Of a stretch of DNA of 56,356 bases, positions 1 to 8,000 are shown piece after piece. The DNA comes from an uncultured Fibrobacter sp. GTDB taxonomy: Bacteria; Fibrobacterota; Fibrobacteria; Fibrobacterales; Fibrobacteraceae. The notes beneath the pieces were generated by a model. That model was not told where the DNA came from, made no database searches, and worked only from the letters and a program-made list of their open reading frames with translations. Each line of letters begins with the position of its first letter. The stretch's first letter is position 1. The DNA lies in NCBI GenBank assembly GCA_946402415.1, contig CAMIWK010000002.1, positions 1 through 56,356 on the forward strand, written 5' to 3'. A program made the position numbers and the translations under genes.

Positions 1-55
1 GCTTGGCTTCGTCGATTGCCAGGCTGCCACCAATTTTTACAACCACTTTTTTCAT
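1..55 (-). CDS. Amino-acid kinase family protein, N-terminal fragment
   Basis: Only the first 18 codons are inside the window, and the gene continues past its left edge. They read MKKVVVKIGGSLAIDEAK. The K-I-G-G-S motif right after a beta-strand is the phosphate-binding N-terminus of the amino-acid kinase superfamily (acetylglutamate kinase, glutamate 5-kinase, aspartokinase, UMP kinase and relatives). The fragment cannot decide between these. The ATG at 55 is preceded on its strand by a GAGAGGACC-like ribosome binding site, which supports the start. Confidence 0.55.
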   Translation of the reverse strand, partial: MKKVVVKIGGSLAIDEAK

Positions 56-170
56 TTTTTGCGAGGTCCTCTCGTTTTATTTTTACGGAGACAAATTTAG
101 AAAAAGTAGTCAGTAGGAAGTATCACAATACACAAAAGGGGGAAGAATCCCCCTGATTGCAGCCTCAGCG

Positions 171-198
171 GTGTCATCCTGAGCGAAGTCGAAGGATC
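171..198. repeat. Dispersed repeat, short form (GTCATCCTGAGCGAAG type)
   Basis: This 28-bp intergenic element lies between the kinase fragment and the secreted protein gene. A second copy in inverse orientation sits at 55867-55910 and carries 15 extra bases in its middle. The arms GTCATCCTGAGCG and GTCGAAGGATC belong to a class of short repeats found between genes in many bacteria. Just beyond it, at 228-242, is a perfect inverted repeat AGGGGC-TCC-GCCCCT without a clear U-tract. That one could end transcription of the 261-830 gene or be another repeat family. The rest of 56-260 shows no gene. Confidence 0.7.
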
Positions 199-260
199 TA
201 GCCGAGGCTTCCATCACCCCTTCGCCTAGGGGCTCCGCCCCTAAAACCCCGATTTAGGAA

Positions 261-830
261 TTAACGACTGAAGTAGGCGTCAAAACATTCTTTTTGTGAA
301 ATCCGACGTTTATCAGCATTAGAAACACAGTCTGTTTTTTCTTCGGAATCTTTACTAAACTTTGTTTTCATCACCATTTTATTTCCATCGTAGAAATCAA
401 ATTGGCCATGTTTCACCAACTTATTTCCAAACATGCCACTCTTACAAATTCCGGTAACTGAGATAGAATGTCCCTTAGCCAAGCTCTCTCCATAATTGAT
501 TGTAAATATTTTTCCATTTTTGACTTCAGGTTTGGAGCAAATAGCGCTCATCATCGAGTCTAACGGGTGTACATCTTCTTTAGATTCTACAACTTTAACA
601 AATCTGTCGGTATTTCCATTTGAGTAGGTAATACTTTCAACCTCGCTCTTCTTGATTGTATATACAGGACCTTCTAAATTATCCAAGCGTTTATATTGAA
701 TTTGAGATTCTCCTATTTCAGTCACCTTCACGGTGAGCGAGTCTCCCTTATAGAAACGAACCACATCCTGACCAAAAGCCAGTGAAATTAACGGCAGTAA
801 AACCATAACCGCCAAAATTCGACAATTCAT
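261..830 (-). CDS. Secreted protein of unknown function
   Basis: This 189-residue protein has a signal peptide: hydrophobic stretch at about residues 5-19, with probable cleavage after ISLAFG-Q. The mature N-terminus (GDSLTVKVTEIGESQIQYKRLDN...GPVYTIKKSEVESITYSNG, shown in parts) resembles a short beta-rich module common at the start of exported Bacteroidota and Fibrobacterota proteins. In that module a 'K-G-D-S-(L/I)-x-V-K-V-x-E-I' strand is followed by 'Y-x-I-x-K-S-D/E-V'. The C-terminal half has no motif I recognise and contains four cysteines. It stands alone between intergenic repeats and the divergent ferredoxin gene. Function unknown; periplasmic or surface location is inferred from the signal peptide. 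Confidence 0.75.
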   Translation of the reverse strand: MNCRILAVMVLLPLISLAFGQDVVRFYKGDSLTVKVTEIGESQIQYKRLDNLEGPVYTIKKSEVESITYSNGNTDRFVKVVESKEDVHPLDSMMSAICSKPEVKNGKIFTINYGESLAKGHSISVTGICKSGMFGNKLVKHGQFDFYDGNKMVMKTKFSKDSEEKTDCVSNADKRRISQKECFDAYFSR

Positions 831-1014
831 AGTTTATCCTCTCTTTTGAAGAATCAACTACCCGAACCCATTCTGGGCAGCCCTCCGGAATGTAAAAAAA
901 AAACAACATTTGTCAATTGGGCAATTTTTCTCAATTTCACAACATAATTTCCACGTTTTCGCCTATTTTTTTATATCTTTAGGCCAGACACAAACCATAC
1001 ACAAGAGGTAAAAT

Positions 1015-1212
1015 ATGGCTATTTCTAAAGTTTGGCTGGACGAATCCAGCGACGAATGCGTATCTTGCGGTGCCTGTGAAGCTACTTGCGACGCAGTGTT
1101 CGAAGTTCCCGAAAAGATGAAGGTCAAGGAAGGCGTTGATTTCTCCGCTTACGAAAGCGAGATCAAGGACGCTGCTGACAGCTGCCCCGCCGGCGTGATT
1201 AAGTACGAGTAG
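1015..1212 (+). CDS. Small [4Fe-4S] ferredoxin
   Basis: This 65-residue cytoplasmic electron carrier has C15-x2-C18-x2-C21-x3-C25 near the N-terminus and C57-P58 near the C-terminus. C15, C18, C21 and C57 are the expected ligands of one [4Fe-4S] cluster, as in Desulfovibrio-type single-cluster ferredoxins. The second cluster of 2[4Fe-4S] ferredoxins is absent. The middle is acidic, typical of the family. AAGAGGT lies a few bases before the ATG, and a strong terminator follows 34 bp after the stop, so this is a monocistronic gene. An antisense ORF at 979-1218 is a shadow. Redox partners cannot be read from the neighbours. Confidence 0.9.
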   Translation: MAISKVWLDESSDECVSCGACEATCDAVFEVPEKMKVKEGVDFSAYESEIKDAADSCPAGVIKYE

Positions 1213-1245
1213 TAACAACTATTCTCGTTAATAGCAAAATTAAAA

Positions 1246-1273
1246 GACCTCCCCTACGGGAGGTCCTTTTTTT
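1246..1273 (+). terminator. Factor-independent terminator after the ferredoxin gene
   Basis: Perfect 8-bp stem GACCTCCC / GGGAGGTC with loop CTAC, followed by a run of seven T. The A-rich left flank lets it also serve the reverse-strand recombinase gene that ends at 1284. Confidence 0.9.
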
Positions 1274-1283
1274 CCCTATGGTT

Positions 1284-2120
1284 CTAGTGCAGCCGGTTCC
1301 ACTTCTTCATCTCCTTGTCCAGGAAGGTGTCCACGAATTTCGCATAAATTAACGTGGTGTCTAAATTACGATGACCCAGTAGTTTGCTGGTAGCTGGCAA
1401 GGGGATTCCCAAAGTAATGCAGGTGGTGGCGAAGGTATGCCGGGCCAGGTGGCAGTGGATATGCTTGTAATAGCCCAGCTTCTTGGCGGCACTTCGCAGG
1501 GTGCGATTGAAATGGGAATTTTCAACCACGCGAAACACGTTACCTTCTTCCAACTTTTCTGGCAACAATAGCCGGGCCTGCACTGGGATTGGAACATAGA
1601 CCGGATCCCCCGTCTTGTGCATCTGCTTGCGGATTTTCCAATCAAAAATTTCGTTCGCATTAAGAGACTGTAAATCACTGTACCGGAGTCCCGTAAAGCA
1701 GCTGAACAGAAACACTCGCATCACGTCTTGCTCCGTCTCGGTAAGGAATCGACGTCGGTCCATAAAGTTAAGGTACAGGCTCTTGAGTTCCCGTACCGTT
1801 AAAAAACCTCGCCGGGTATAGACCCTGCAGACCTTGATTTTATCGAAAGGCTTGCCACTCACCAGACCATCCGTAACCATCTTGTTGGTAAAGATACGGA
1901 AAACGGACAGGGCCTTGTTTACCGTAGCAGGCTTGTTTCCCTGCTGCAGCATATGATTACGAAACTCCCTAATCGTAGCCTCATCCACCGAGGCACATTC
2001 CAAATCGGGCCTGAAATACTGGATCTTTTTCAAATTCCAATAGTATGTCCGCACAGTAAGTGGTGCTAGATTTTCCTTTTCTTTCGCCAAATACTCCTGC
2101 GCCTTATCGTAAAAAAGCAT
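1284..2120 (-). CDS. Tyrosine recombinase / phage-type integrase
   Basis: This 278-residue site-specific recombinase carries the complete catalytic set: R146 (TGLRYSD), K169 (HKTGD), H224 and R227 (HLARHT), H250 (LLGHRN) and the nucleophile Y259 (TLIYAKF). Residues 1-85 form a SAM-like core-binding domain (LTVRTYYWNLKKI) of the type common in Bacteroidota integrases. It is shorter than XerC/XerD and has no partner gene here, so an integrase-like or solitary chromosomal role is more likely than dimer resolution, though the latter is not excluded. A GGAGG site precedes the ATG. There is little room for its own promoter: a terminator lies just upstream at 2158-2190, so expression may depend on read-through from the small unit behind it. 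No attachment sites or phage genes were seen. Confidence 0.9.
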   Translation of the reverse strand: MLFYDKAQEYLAKEKENLAPLTVRTYYWNLKKIQYFRPDLECASVDEATIREFRNHMLQQGNKPATVNKALSVFRIFTNKMVTDGLVSGKPFDKIKVCRVYTRRGFLTVRELKSLYLNFMDRRRFLTETEQDVMRVFLFSCFTGLRYSDLQSLNANEIFDWKIRKQMHKTGDPVYVPIPVQARLLLPEKLEEGNVFRVVENSHFNRTLRSAAKKLGYYKHIHCHLARHTFATTCITLGIPLPATSKLLGHRNLDTTLIYAKFVDTFLDKEMKKWNRLH

Positions 2121-2157
2121 ATCGCCTCCTTGTCAATAGTGTTGGCATTTTTCCGAT

Positions 2158-2190
2158 AAAAAACACCGGCCCGCTTTTTAGCGAGACCGG
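2158..2190 (-). terminator. Terminator of the small unit upstream of the recombinase
   Basis: On the reverse strand CCGG-TCT-CGCT, loop AAAA, AGCG-GG-CCGG, then TG and six T. It is two 4-bp helices around an internal loop, so moderate rather than strong. It lies between the 20-codon ORF and the recombinase start. Confidence 0.7.
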
Positions 2191-2223
2191 CGAAACAGAG
2201 AGAATTAGAAAAACTTGGGCTTA

Positions 2224-2286
2224 TTAGGCACGCTTGGAACGTTTTCTGAAGCTCTTAACCAGGAGGGCGGCGAGAATGCAGTACAT
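2224..2286 (-). CDS. Putative 20-residue hydrophobic/basic peptide
   Basis: This small ORF begins with MYCILAALLVKSF, continues with a strongly basic tail (RKRSKRA) and ends in two consecutive TAA codons. It is framed by signals: a TTGTCG-17-TATCAT promoter about 50 bp upstream, an AAAGGAT stretch before the ATG, and a terminator about 35 bp after the stop. The layout predicts a free-standing transcript of about 180 nt. The short apolar stretch plus cationic end resembles type I toxin peptides or a leader peptide, but no known family is recognised. The transcript could instead act as a small RNA, with the ORF incidental. Confidence 0.4.
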   Translation of the reverse strand: MYCILAALLVKSFRKRSKRA

Positions 2287-2339
2287 TTTTATCCTTTATT
2301 TTGCGGTTTTTTGCCCGTTTTTCCCAATCGGGCGGCCCA

Positions 2340-2368
2340 ATGATAACAAATTTTTACCTTCTCGACAA
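2340..2368 (-). promoter_or_regulatory. Sigma70-type promoter of the small unit
   Basis: TTGTCG at 2363-2368 and TATCAT at 2340-2345 on the reverse strand, separated by exactly 17 bp. It points toward the 20-codon ORF and then the recombinase gene. The predicted start of transcription is near 2333. Confidence 0.55.
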
Positions 2369-2449
2369 GGGGCTTGTTAAATAATTTTTACTTTATTTTT
2401 CTTACAATTCTCTCCCACGCCATCAACGCGATTTCAGCCTCGCTTATTA

Positions 2450-2482
2450 GCCCCAAAATGCCGAATTTTGTAAATTTGGGGC
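2450..2482 (+). promoter_or_regulatory. Inverted repeat abutting the batD start codon
   Basis: GCCCCAAA (2450-2457) and TTTGGGGC (2475-2482) form an 8-bp inverted repeat that ends one base before the ATG of batD at 2484. No normal Shine-Dalgarno sequence is visible, and the only G-rich bases near the start are inside the right arm. The hairpin could therefore control translation, or be an operator. Confidence 0.4.
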
Positions 2483-2483
2483 C

Positions 2484-4295
2484 ATGAAAAGACTGTTGTT
2501 GATCCTTCTCTGCCTAGCTGCCTGCGTAATGGCACGTCCATCCCTGCAACTGGACAGGGAACGTGTAGAATCGGGCAAGGCCTTTGGATTGCAACTCGTT
2601 TTCCCCCTGTCGGAGCTTCCCGATAGCCGTAGTGACTTACAGATGGAAACCGCCAACGGTTTCTCGCTGGTGGGAATCGACAGCACCGACCAGGTAATCC
2701 GCCCCAGCATGGAAGACATGTTCAACTCCTTTTTTGGAGGCGGAAGCCGCGGCGGTTACAAGGCCCGCATCTATACGTTCAAGCTAAAAGCCCCAAAAAA
2801 GACCGGACGGATTAGCGCCGGTCAAATCTACCTTACCATCGACGGACAGAAACGCAACCTTACCGGAGACGTTCCCATCAACGTACAACGGGCCTTCACC
2901 GACGAGGCTCTCTCCGTTAGCCTCACCCCAAGCAAGAAAACAATATACGAAGGGGAACAGTTCTACGTAACCCTGGGATTCCACACCTACGAGCATTTCG
3001 AAGGAAACCTCCAAGCTACGGATATGAGCACGGGAAACGACTTCATTGTCCACCGGGGAGACCTTTCTAATATGGAATTCAAGCCCGTAGAGGGAGCACG
3101 CCGAGAAATGCAGGCCAGTGCCAAGTTTGCCTGGCTCTCCCCCACCAAGAACGGGAGTCTTCAAATTCCGCCATTCAAATTCAAGTACACTAAGCGCGGC
3201 GAACCGAAAATTGTAGAAGAAAAAAAGCAGATGGGAGGTATGTCCTTCCACGCCCAGTCTATAAAGCAGGAATCCGTCGAAGCCGAAACCCAGACACCCA
3301 CCGTCACCATCAGTGTAAAGCCCCTCCCCGCCCAGGGCAAACCAGCAGACTTTAGCGGTATGGTAGGCGACTACAAGTTTAGCGCCGACTTCGACCGCAC
3401 CAACCTGAAGGTGGGCGAAGCCCTCACCCTTTCCGTGAACATCAAGGGCGATGGCACCCCCGGCACCATTACAGACCCCAAGCTCCCCGACTTCAGCGAG
3501 TTCCGTTCCGTTCCGCCCGAAAACAACATCTCCAAGAAAATCTCGGGAAACAAGGTGGTTACCACTAAGGACATCAAAGTGTTCCTCTACCCCAAAAAGA
3601 AAGGGACCTTTGAAATTCCAGCCATTAGTTATTCCTGGTTCAACCCTGCCAAGAAAAAATACGAGACCACAACGACGGGCCCCTGGACCATCGAGGTGGA
3701 AAAGGGCGATGCCGGATCCGAGGCCATATTCCAGGGCCCCGTGGCCGGAGCATCGGGCCCCAGCGCCGTCCAAAAACAGGATATTGAATCCCTAGGAAAC
3801 GACATACGGTTCATCCACCCGAACATGGGAAGAGCCGAATCTACAGTCCCCTATAAGAGCCTCCTATTCTGGATACTTTTTACGGCAGCGTTTCCGTTCT
3901 ACGTCGTTGCCATCCTGATAATCAAGATCCGCCGCAAACGCCGCAGCAACGCGGCTTTGGTCCGCAAGGGTCAAGCGAACAAGCAGTTACGCGAACGGTT
4001 TGCCCAGGCCCGCGAGGCGCTGAAGACCGGCGACGGCAAGGGATTCTTTGCCGCTCTGGAAAATGGATTGGTAAACTACCTAAGCGACTTGACCAACTTG
4101 GAATTCAATGGCATGACCCGGCCGCAAATGAAGGCCGAACTTGAAAAAATCGGCGTTCAAGAAGAGACCATCGCCGCCATTGATAGTTGGCTCGAAAAAT
4201 GCGCATTCGTACGCTATGCACCCGTAACCGCATCTACAGAGGAGCAGAAACAGATGCTTGCCGATGTGGAAAAACTATGCGAGAAGTTGAGGTAG
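2484..4295 (+). CDS. batD: BatD family protein (aerotolerance operon)
   Basis: A 603-residue inner-membrane-anchored periplasmic protein. It has a signal peptide (about residues 1-17, ending VMA-R), a long beta-rich region with the BatD signature (a 'VSLTPSKKTIYEGEQFYVTL' segment near residue 150), and a second Ig-like part near 300-400. One transmembrane helix follows at about 462-485 (LLFWILFTAAFPFYVVAI), then a basic helical cytoplasmic tail. In other bacteria BatD belongs to the MoxR-BatA-B-(C)-D-E group, thought to build a membrane complex of VWA and TPR proteins linked to stress or oxygen tolerance. Here only batD and batE are present; batA, batB and moxR are not adjacent. Long ORFs on the opposite strand (2784-3773 and others) are shadows. 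Confidence 0.85.
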   Translation: MKRLLLILLCLAACVMARPSLQLDRERVESGKAFGLQLVFPLSELPDSRSDLQMETANGFSLVGIDSTDQVIRPSMEDMFNSFFGGGSRGGYKARIYTFKLKAPKKTGRISAGQIYLTIDGQKRNLTGDVPINVQRAFTDEALSVSLTPSKKTIYEGEQFYVTLGFHTYEHFEGNLQATDMSTGNDFIVHRGDLSNMEFKPVEGARREMQASAKFAWLSPTKNGSLQIPPFKFKYTKRGEPKIVEEKKQMGGMSFHAQSIKQESVEAETQTPTVTISVKPLPAQGKPADFSGMVGDYKFSADFDRTNLKVGEALTLSVNIKGDGTPGTITDPKLPDFSEFRSVPPENNISKKISGNKVVTTKDIKVFLYPKKKGTFEIPAISYSWFNPAKKKYETTTTGPWTIEVEKGDAGSEAIFQGPVAGASGPSAVQKQDIESLGNDIRFIHPNMGRAESTVPYKSLLFWILFTAAFPFYVVAILIIKIRRKRRSNAALVRKGQANKQLRERFAQAREALKTGDGKGFFAALENGLVNYLSDLTNLEFNGMTRPQMKAELEKIGVQEETIAAIDSWLEKCAFVRYAPVTASTEEQKQMLADVEKLCEKLR

Positions 4296-4304
4296 TTCGG
4301 GAAT

Positions 4305-5069
4305 ATGAGACGTCTTTTATTTGTTTTGTTCGCTATCATAACGGCATTCACAACTTCTAATGCGGCAGAGCCTTGCTCAGGCCTCGAAGCAGGCACCAAG
4401 GCCTACAACCAGGGCGACTATGAGCGTGCCATCGATGAATGGCGTTCTTGTGCCGACGACGGTCTAAACGATGCCAACCTCTTCTACAACCTGGGAAACG
4501 CCTACTTCAGAAACGGCAAGCTGGGATTTGCCATCTTCTATTATAAGAAAGCCCTGCGTCTCCAGGCCAACGATGAAGACATTTTGCACAACCTGAAATA
4601 TGCCCAGGCTATGACCCGCGACAAGGTAGATGAAGATGGCGAAGAAAACCCGATACTTGCGAGCCTCTTCCGAATCCACCACGCCATTTCTCTCAAAGTC
4701 CAACTCTGGATTGTACTTGGGATTTTCTGGGTCATTGCCATAGCCGCCGTCTTTATAAAGCTCTCCCTCCGTGAAAAAACAAAGAACATCTTCACGGGCG
4801 TCATCTTCGCGCTGACAATTGCCCTATGTGTTTTCGGTGCAAGTGCGGGCTACAAGATTTTCGTGCTAGAAACAGACATTACGGGAGTGGTCACCGCCCA
4901 AAGTGCCGACGTGACCAGCGCCCCAGATGACAAGTCCCAAACTCTGAATACCCTTTCCGAAGGAACCGCTTTCCAAGTTCTTTCTACCCAAGGGAACTTC
5001 GCCGAAATCAAGCTAGGCGAAAAGATCAAGGGCTTTGTCCGTCTTTCGGACGTCGGGATTGTAGATTAA
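4305..5069 (+). CDS. batE: BatE-like TPR and SH3-domain membrane protein
   Basis: A 254-residue protein starting 9 bp after batD, so probably in one transcript. Signal peptide to about residue 20 (SNA-AE); two to three tetratricopeptide repeats at 25-105 (AYNQGDYERAIDEW, LFYNLGNAYFRNGKLGFAIFYYKKAL); two transmembrane helices at about 133-153 and 163-185; and a C-terminal bacterial SH3 domain at about 190-250 (GVVTAQSADVTSAP...GFVRLSDVGIV). TPR + two helices + SH3 is the standard BatE plan, a protein-binding partner of BatD in the periplasm. Its stop codon overlaps by 4 bp the stop of the converging sprA-like gene. Confidence 0.85.
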   Translation: MRRLLFVLFAIITAFTTSNAAEPCSGLEAGTKAYNQGDYERAIDEWRSCADDGLNDANLFYNLGNAYFRNGKLGFAIFYYKKALRLQANDEDILHNLKYAQAMTRDKVDEDGEENPILASLFRIHHAISLKVQLWIVLGIFWVIAIAAVFIKLSLREKTKNIFTGVIFALTIALCVFGASAGYKIFVLETDITGVVTAQSADVTSAPDDKSQTLNTLSEGTAFQVLSTQGNFAEIKLGEKIKGFVRLSDVGIVD

Positions 5070-8000
5070 TCGAATCGCAGCATCAGCGCTATTTCGAACT
5101 GCAGGATCTGCCGTAGGTGCGGAGTTTCATCATCTAGCTTCTCGTGAATCTGCCGATACTCGATGTAGCTGCTCATAGAGGCGATACGGTTGAACTGATA
5201 GCCAGCACTGGGCCGCACGAACCATTCGTGGGTTCTGGAAGGCACCGTACGATCTGTCTTGTGGAGTTCCGGCTTGTAGACCACATAGTCGTAACCGTCA
5301 ATAGTCCACTGCCTAAACACTCCATCGGTACCGCTGGACTTGTTCCACATGTCGTAACCAGGATCCGGGTCGTATTCCTTGCGAATGGTCTTGTTGTAGT
5401 CGTAGCCCGCCGTAAACCTCAGATCGATATCGTTATCCAGCTTGAAATACCATTTCCACAGCTGGAACCCACGCTTGGTCTTTAGCGGGTAAGAAATAGT
5501 CAGGTCGTTTCCGATATTGATGGCGAAGTCGTTGTACAGCGAGGTATGTATCCAGGGGGTATCCCAGAAATAATCCGTAGTATCCTTGACATTGCCATCC
5601 TGGTTGGGCCAGTAGGGACTGTCGATCACCTCTTCCTTGGGCCGCCTGTCTGTTGATTCTATCTTCAAACGGACTGCATTATCAATCCTCATATTGCTCT
5701 GGGTCAAGAAAGACAGGCGGATCAGCGGGTTAAAGTTCCACTGATGGGCCCAGGAATCTTCGGCACTCTGGAAGGGCCGCACCACGGTAGTCCTGGTATA
5801 ATCGAAGCGGTGGTTGGCACTAACACTCTTGAAACCATTCAGGAACGACACCCGCTGAGAGAAGTTCGGGACGTTCACACCTATGCCAATCTTCGGCCAG
5901 ACCGTAGTAGTATCTAGATACAACGGGTATTCCCTAGACTGATTAAATTCTTCACGCCACATCAGGTCACCAGTAACGCCGATATCCCAGAAAGGCAGCG
6001 TGATACCCGAACCAATCTGGAACTGGCGTGACACGGAATGGCGGAAGTTACCCTGATAAACGAGGGTATCTACATGGTGGTTGCGGTACTGGGCAAAACG
6101 GGTAAAGTCATCACGGTGGTCTAGGCCCATATCGCCCGTAACAATATTCCAGAAACCTCGATTACGATATCCGTTTCCAAGACCAAGGCCATACAGGTAG
6201 TACTCCATCGGAGTCACCCCCTGTTCTTCGTATAGCTGCGAAAGCGTAAAGTTTTCACCAACCGTATTCGTCGTGGTCTGCCAGCTCATACGGATTTCAT
6301 ACCACTTGATTTTTTCGAGAGAGGCGGCCGCTACATTGTCCTTGCCAAAATTCTGCAAGAAATCAATAATGCGGAAGGTGGGAGCGAATTCAAACCTGTT
6401 TGTCTGGGAAATGGTCCAGTAATTCTTCTCTATGTCAGAGGCGTCCAAGAAATCATATTCATCGGGAATAGTCTTTTGCTGGTTGAAATCCGATGAAAAA
6501 GTCGTGTTGAACGGAATAAAGGGAATAAGCCTTGGGTTGAAGCCTATCTTGAACTGCTGGGTACGAGCACGTTCATTACGCAAGATTCCGTAAGACCGGC
6601 CATATTCTCGTGTACCCACGCTATCCACACGGTAGAACGAAGACGTATCGTAAAGGATTTCGTACGTTTCTGGATTCTGCATGTCTATAGCCCATTCCCT
6701 ACCATCAGCCATAGTTTTGGCCACCGTATCCCGAGGAACAATCACCACACTATCCTTGGATACATAAACCTTGCGGTCCGTATGGTCGTAATCAAACACG
6801 TAATCGCTAGCAAAAAGGCCGCCCTCCTTCGTAGTAAAGAAGTTTTCCTTCACAAACCCTTCACGGTCGCCGCCACCCTGCATATCACGGGAAATGTTCA
6901 AGGAATAAGACGTATTCAACCAGGTCAATATATTCCACCGCATATTCAACTTGTGGCTCAAATCTGCCGTATAGGTCACCACCTTATCTACCTGGGGTTC
7001 CACAAAGTCAGGATCCCTATCCTGGTCCACATAGCGCACATAGTGGAAATCAAACAGAGTCACGTCGAAGGTCTGGGGCCAAGGCTCAAACTCCGTGGCA
7101 GCCATAGCCTTGCTGAAAGCATTGTCAAACTGGGAAAGACCCTCGAAAGGTTTTTTCCTGAACAGGGTAAACGTACCCAGCTTATATTCCAAGATAGTCC
7201 TGTAAGAATAGGTGGAATCCGCACTGGTGGTGGCCCGACCTTCTGATTCCGCATAGGAGTAGCTTGCCGCCGGGCGTTCCAACAACACCTGATTCAGCAC
7301 CTCCCCAACAGCAGTTTCAGAGGCCTTGTAATCCTTGCTGTAGCTTACGCTGAAACTCTTCTCCCGCACATACGACTCATAGCCCTTGGATTCGGATTCA
7401 TCGCGCAGTTCCTGCTCTTTCTTGTTAGAGGTCACCGAAAGATCGTTCTGGAACATATCTTTGGTCAGGTTCGAGAAACTGCTCTTTTTCAGAAGCAAGT
7501 CATCGGTGGGTTTCATATAGGGGCGCTTGGTGGTGCTGTTGTAGCCAAAGTTCATGGGAATATGGAAACCAAGACTATCGTTCAAGAACTTGTTCAAGCT
7601 CAAATTCAGGTCTCCAGCCACATCGAGTTGCGAAGCGGCATCCGAAAGTTTCGGCTTCGGAGAACCTCCTGTCGTTGAAAGGGTGGCAAAGTCACCATCC
7701 TGATAGCGAACCGCACCAGACAGCGAAATGAAATCGGCAAACTCAATCTGGCCAGAGGTACGGGCCGCATAACCCCATTCCGTATCCATATTGGAAAGCC
7801 GCAGGTCATCAATCCAGAAAGTTCCCTTCAAGTCAGCAGGAGACGCATCTGCGTCGGCAATGATCACAAAACGGATCCAGTCGATATGAGTCACGGAGGG
7901 ATTACCCACTAGGCGAATCTGTTCATCCCTAGCACTTCCGTCAACCTTTTTTACCGTAGGTTCCAAGAAAGGCGGCTTGCGGCCACGTTTCATATTGGAG

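Noticed and set aside
1284-2286. Recombinase region as a prophage or integrative element
   Set aside because: No attachment-site duplications, phage structural genes or composition shift were seen; neighbours look chromosomal.
2784-3773. 329-codon open frame antisense to batD
   Set aside because: Shadow of batD codon usage; no recognisable domain or start signals.
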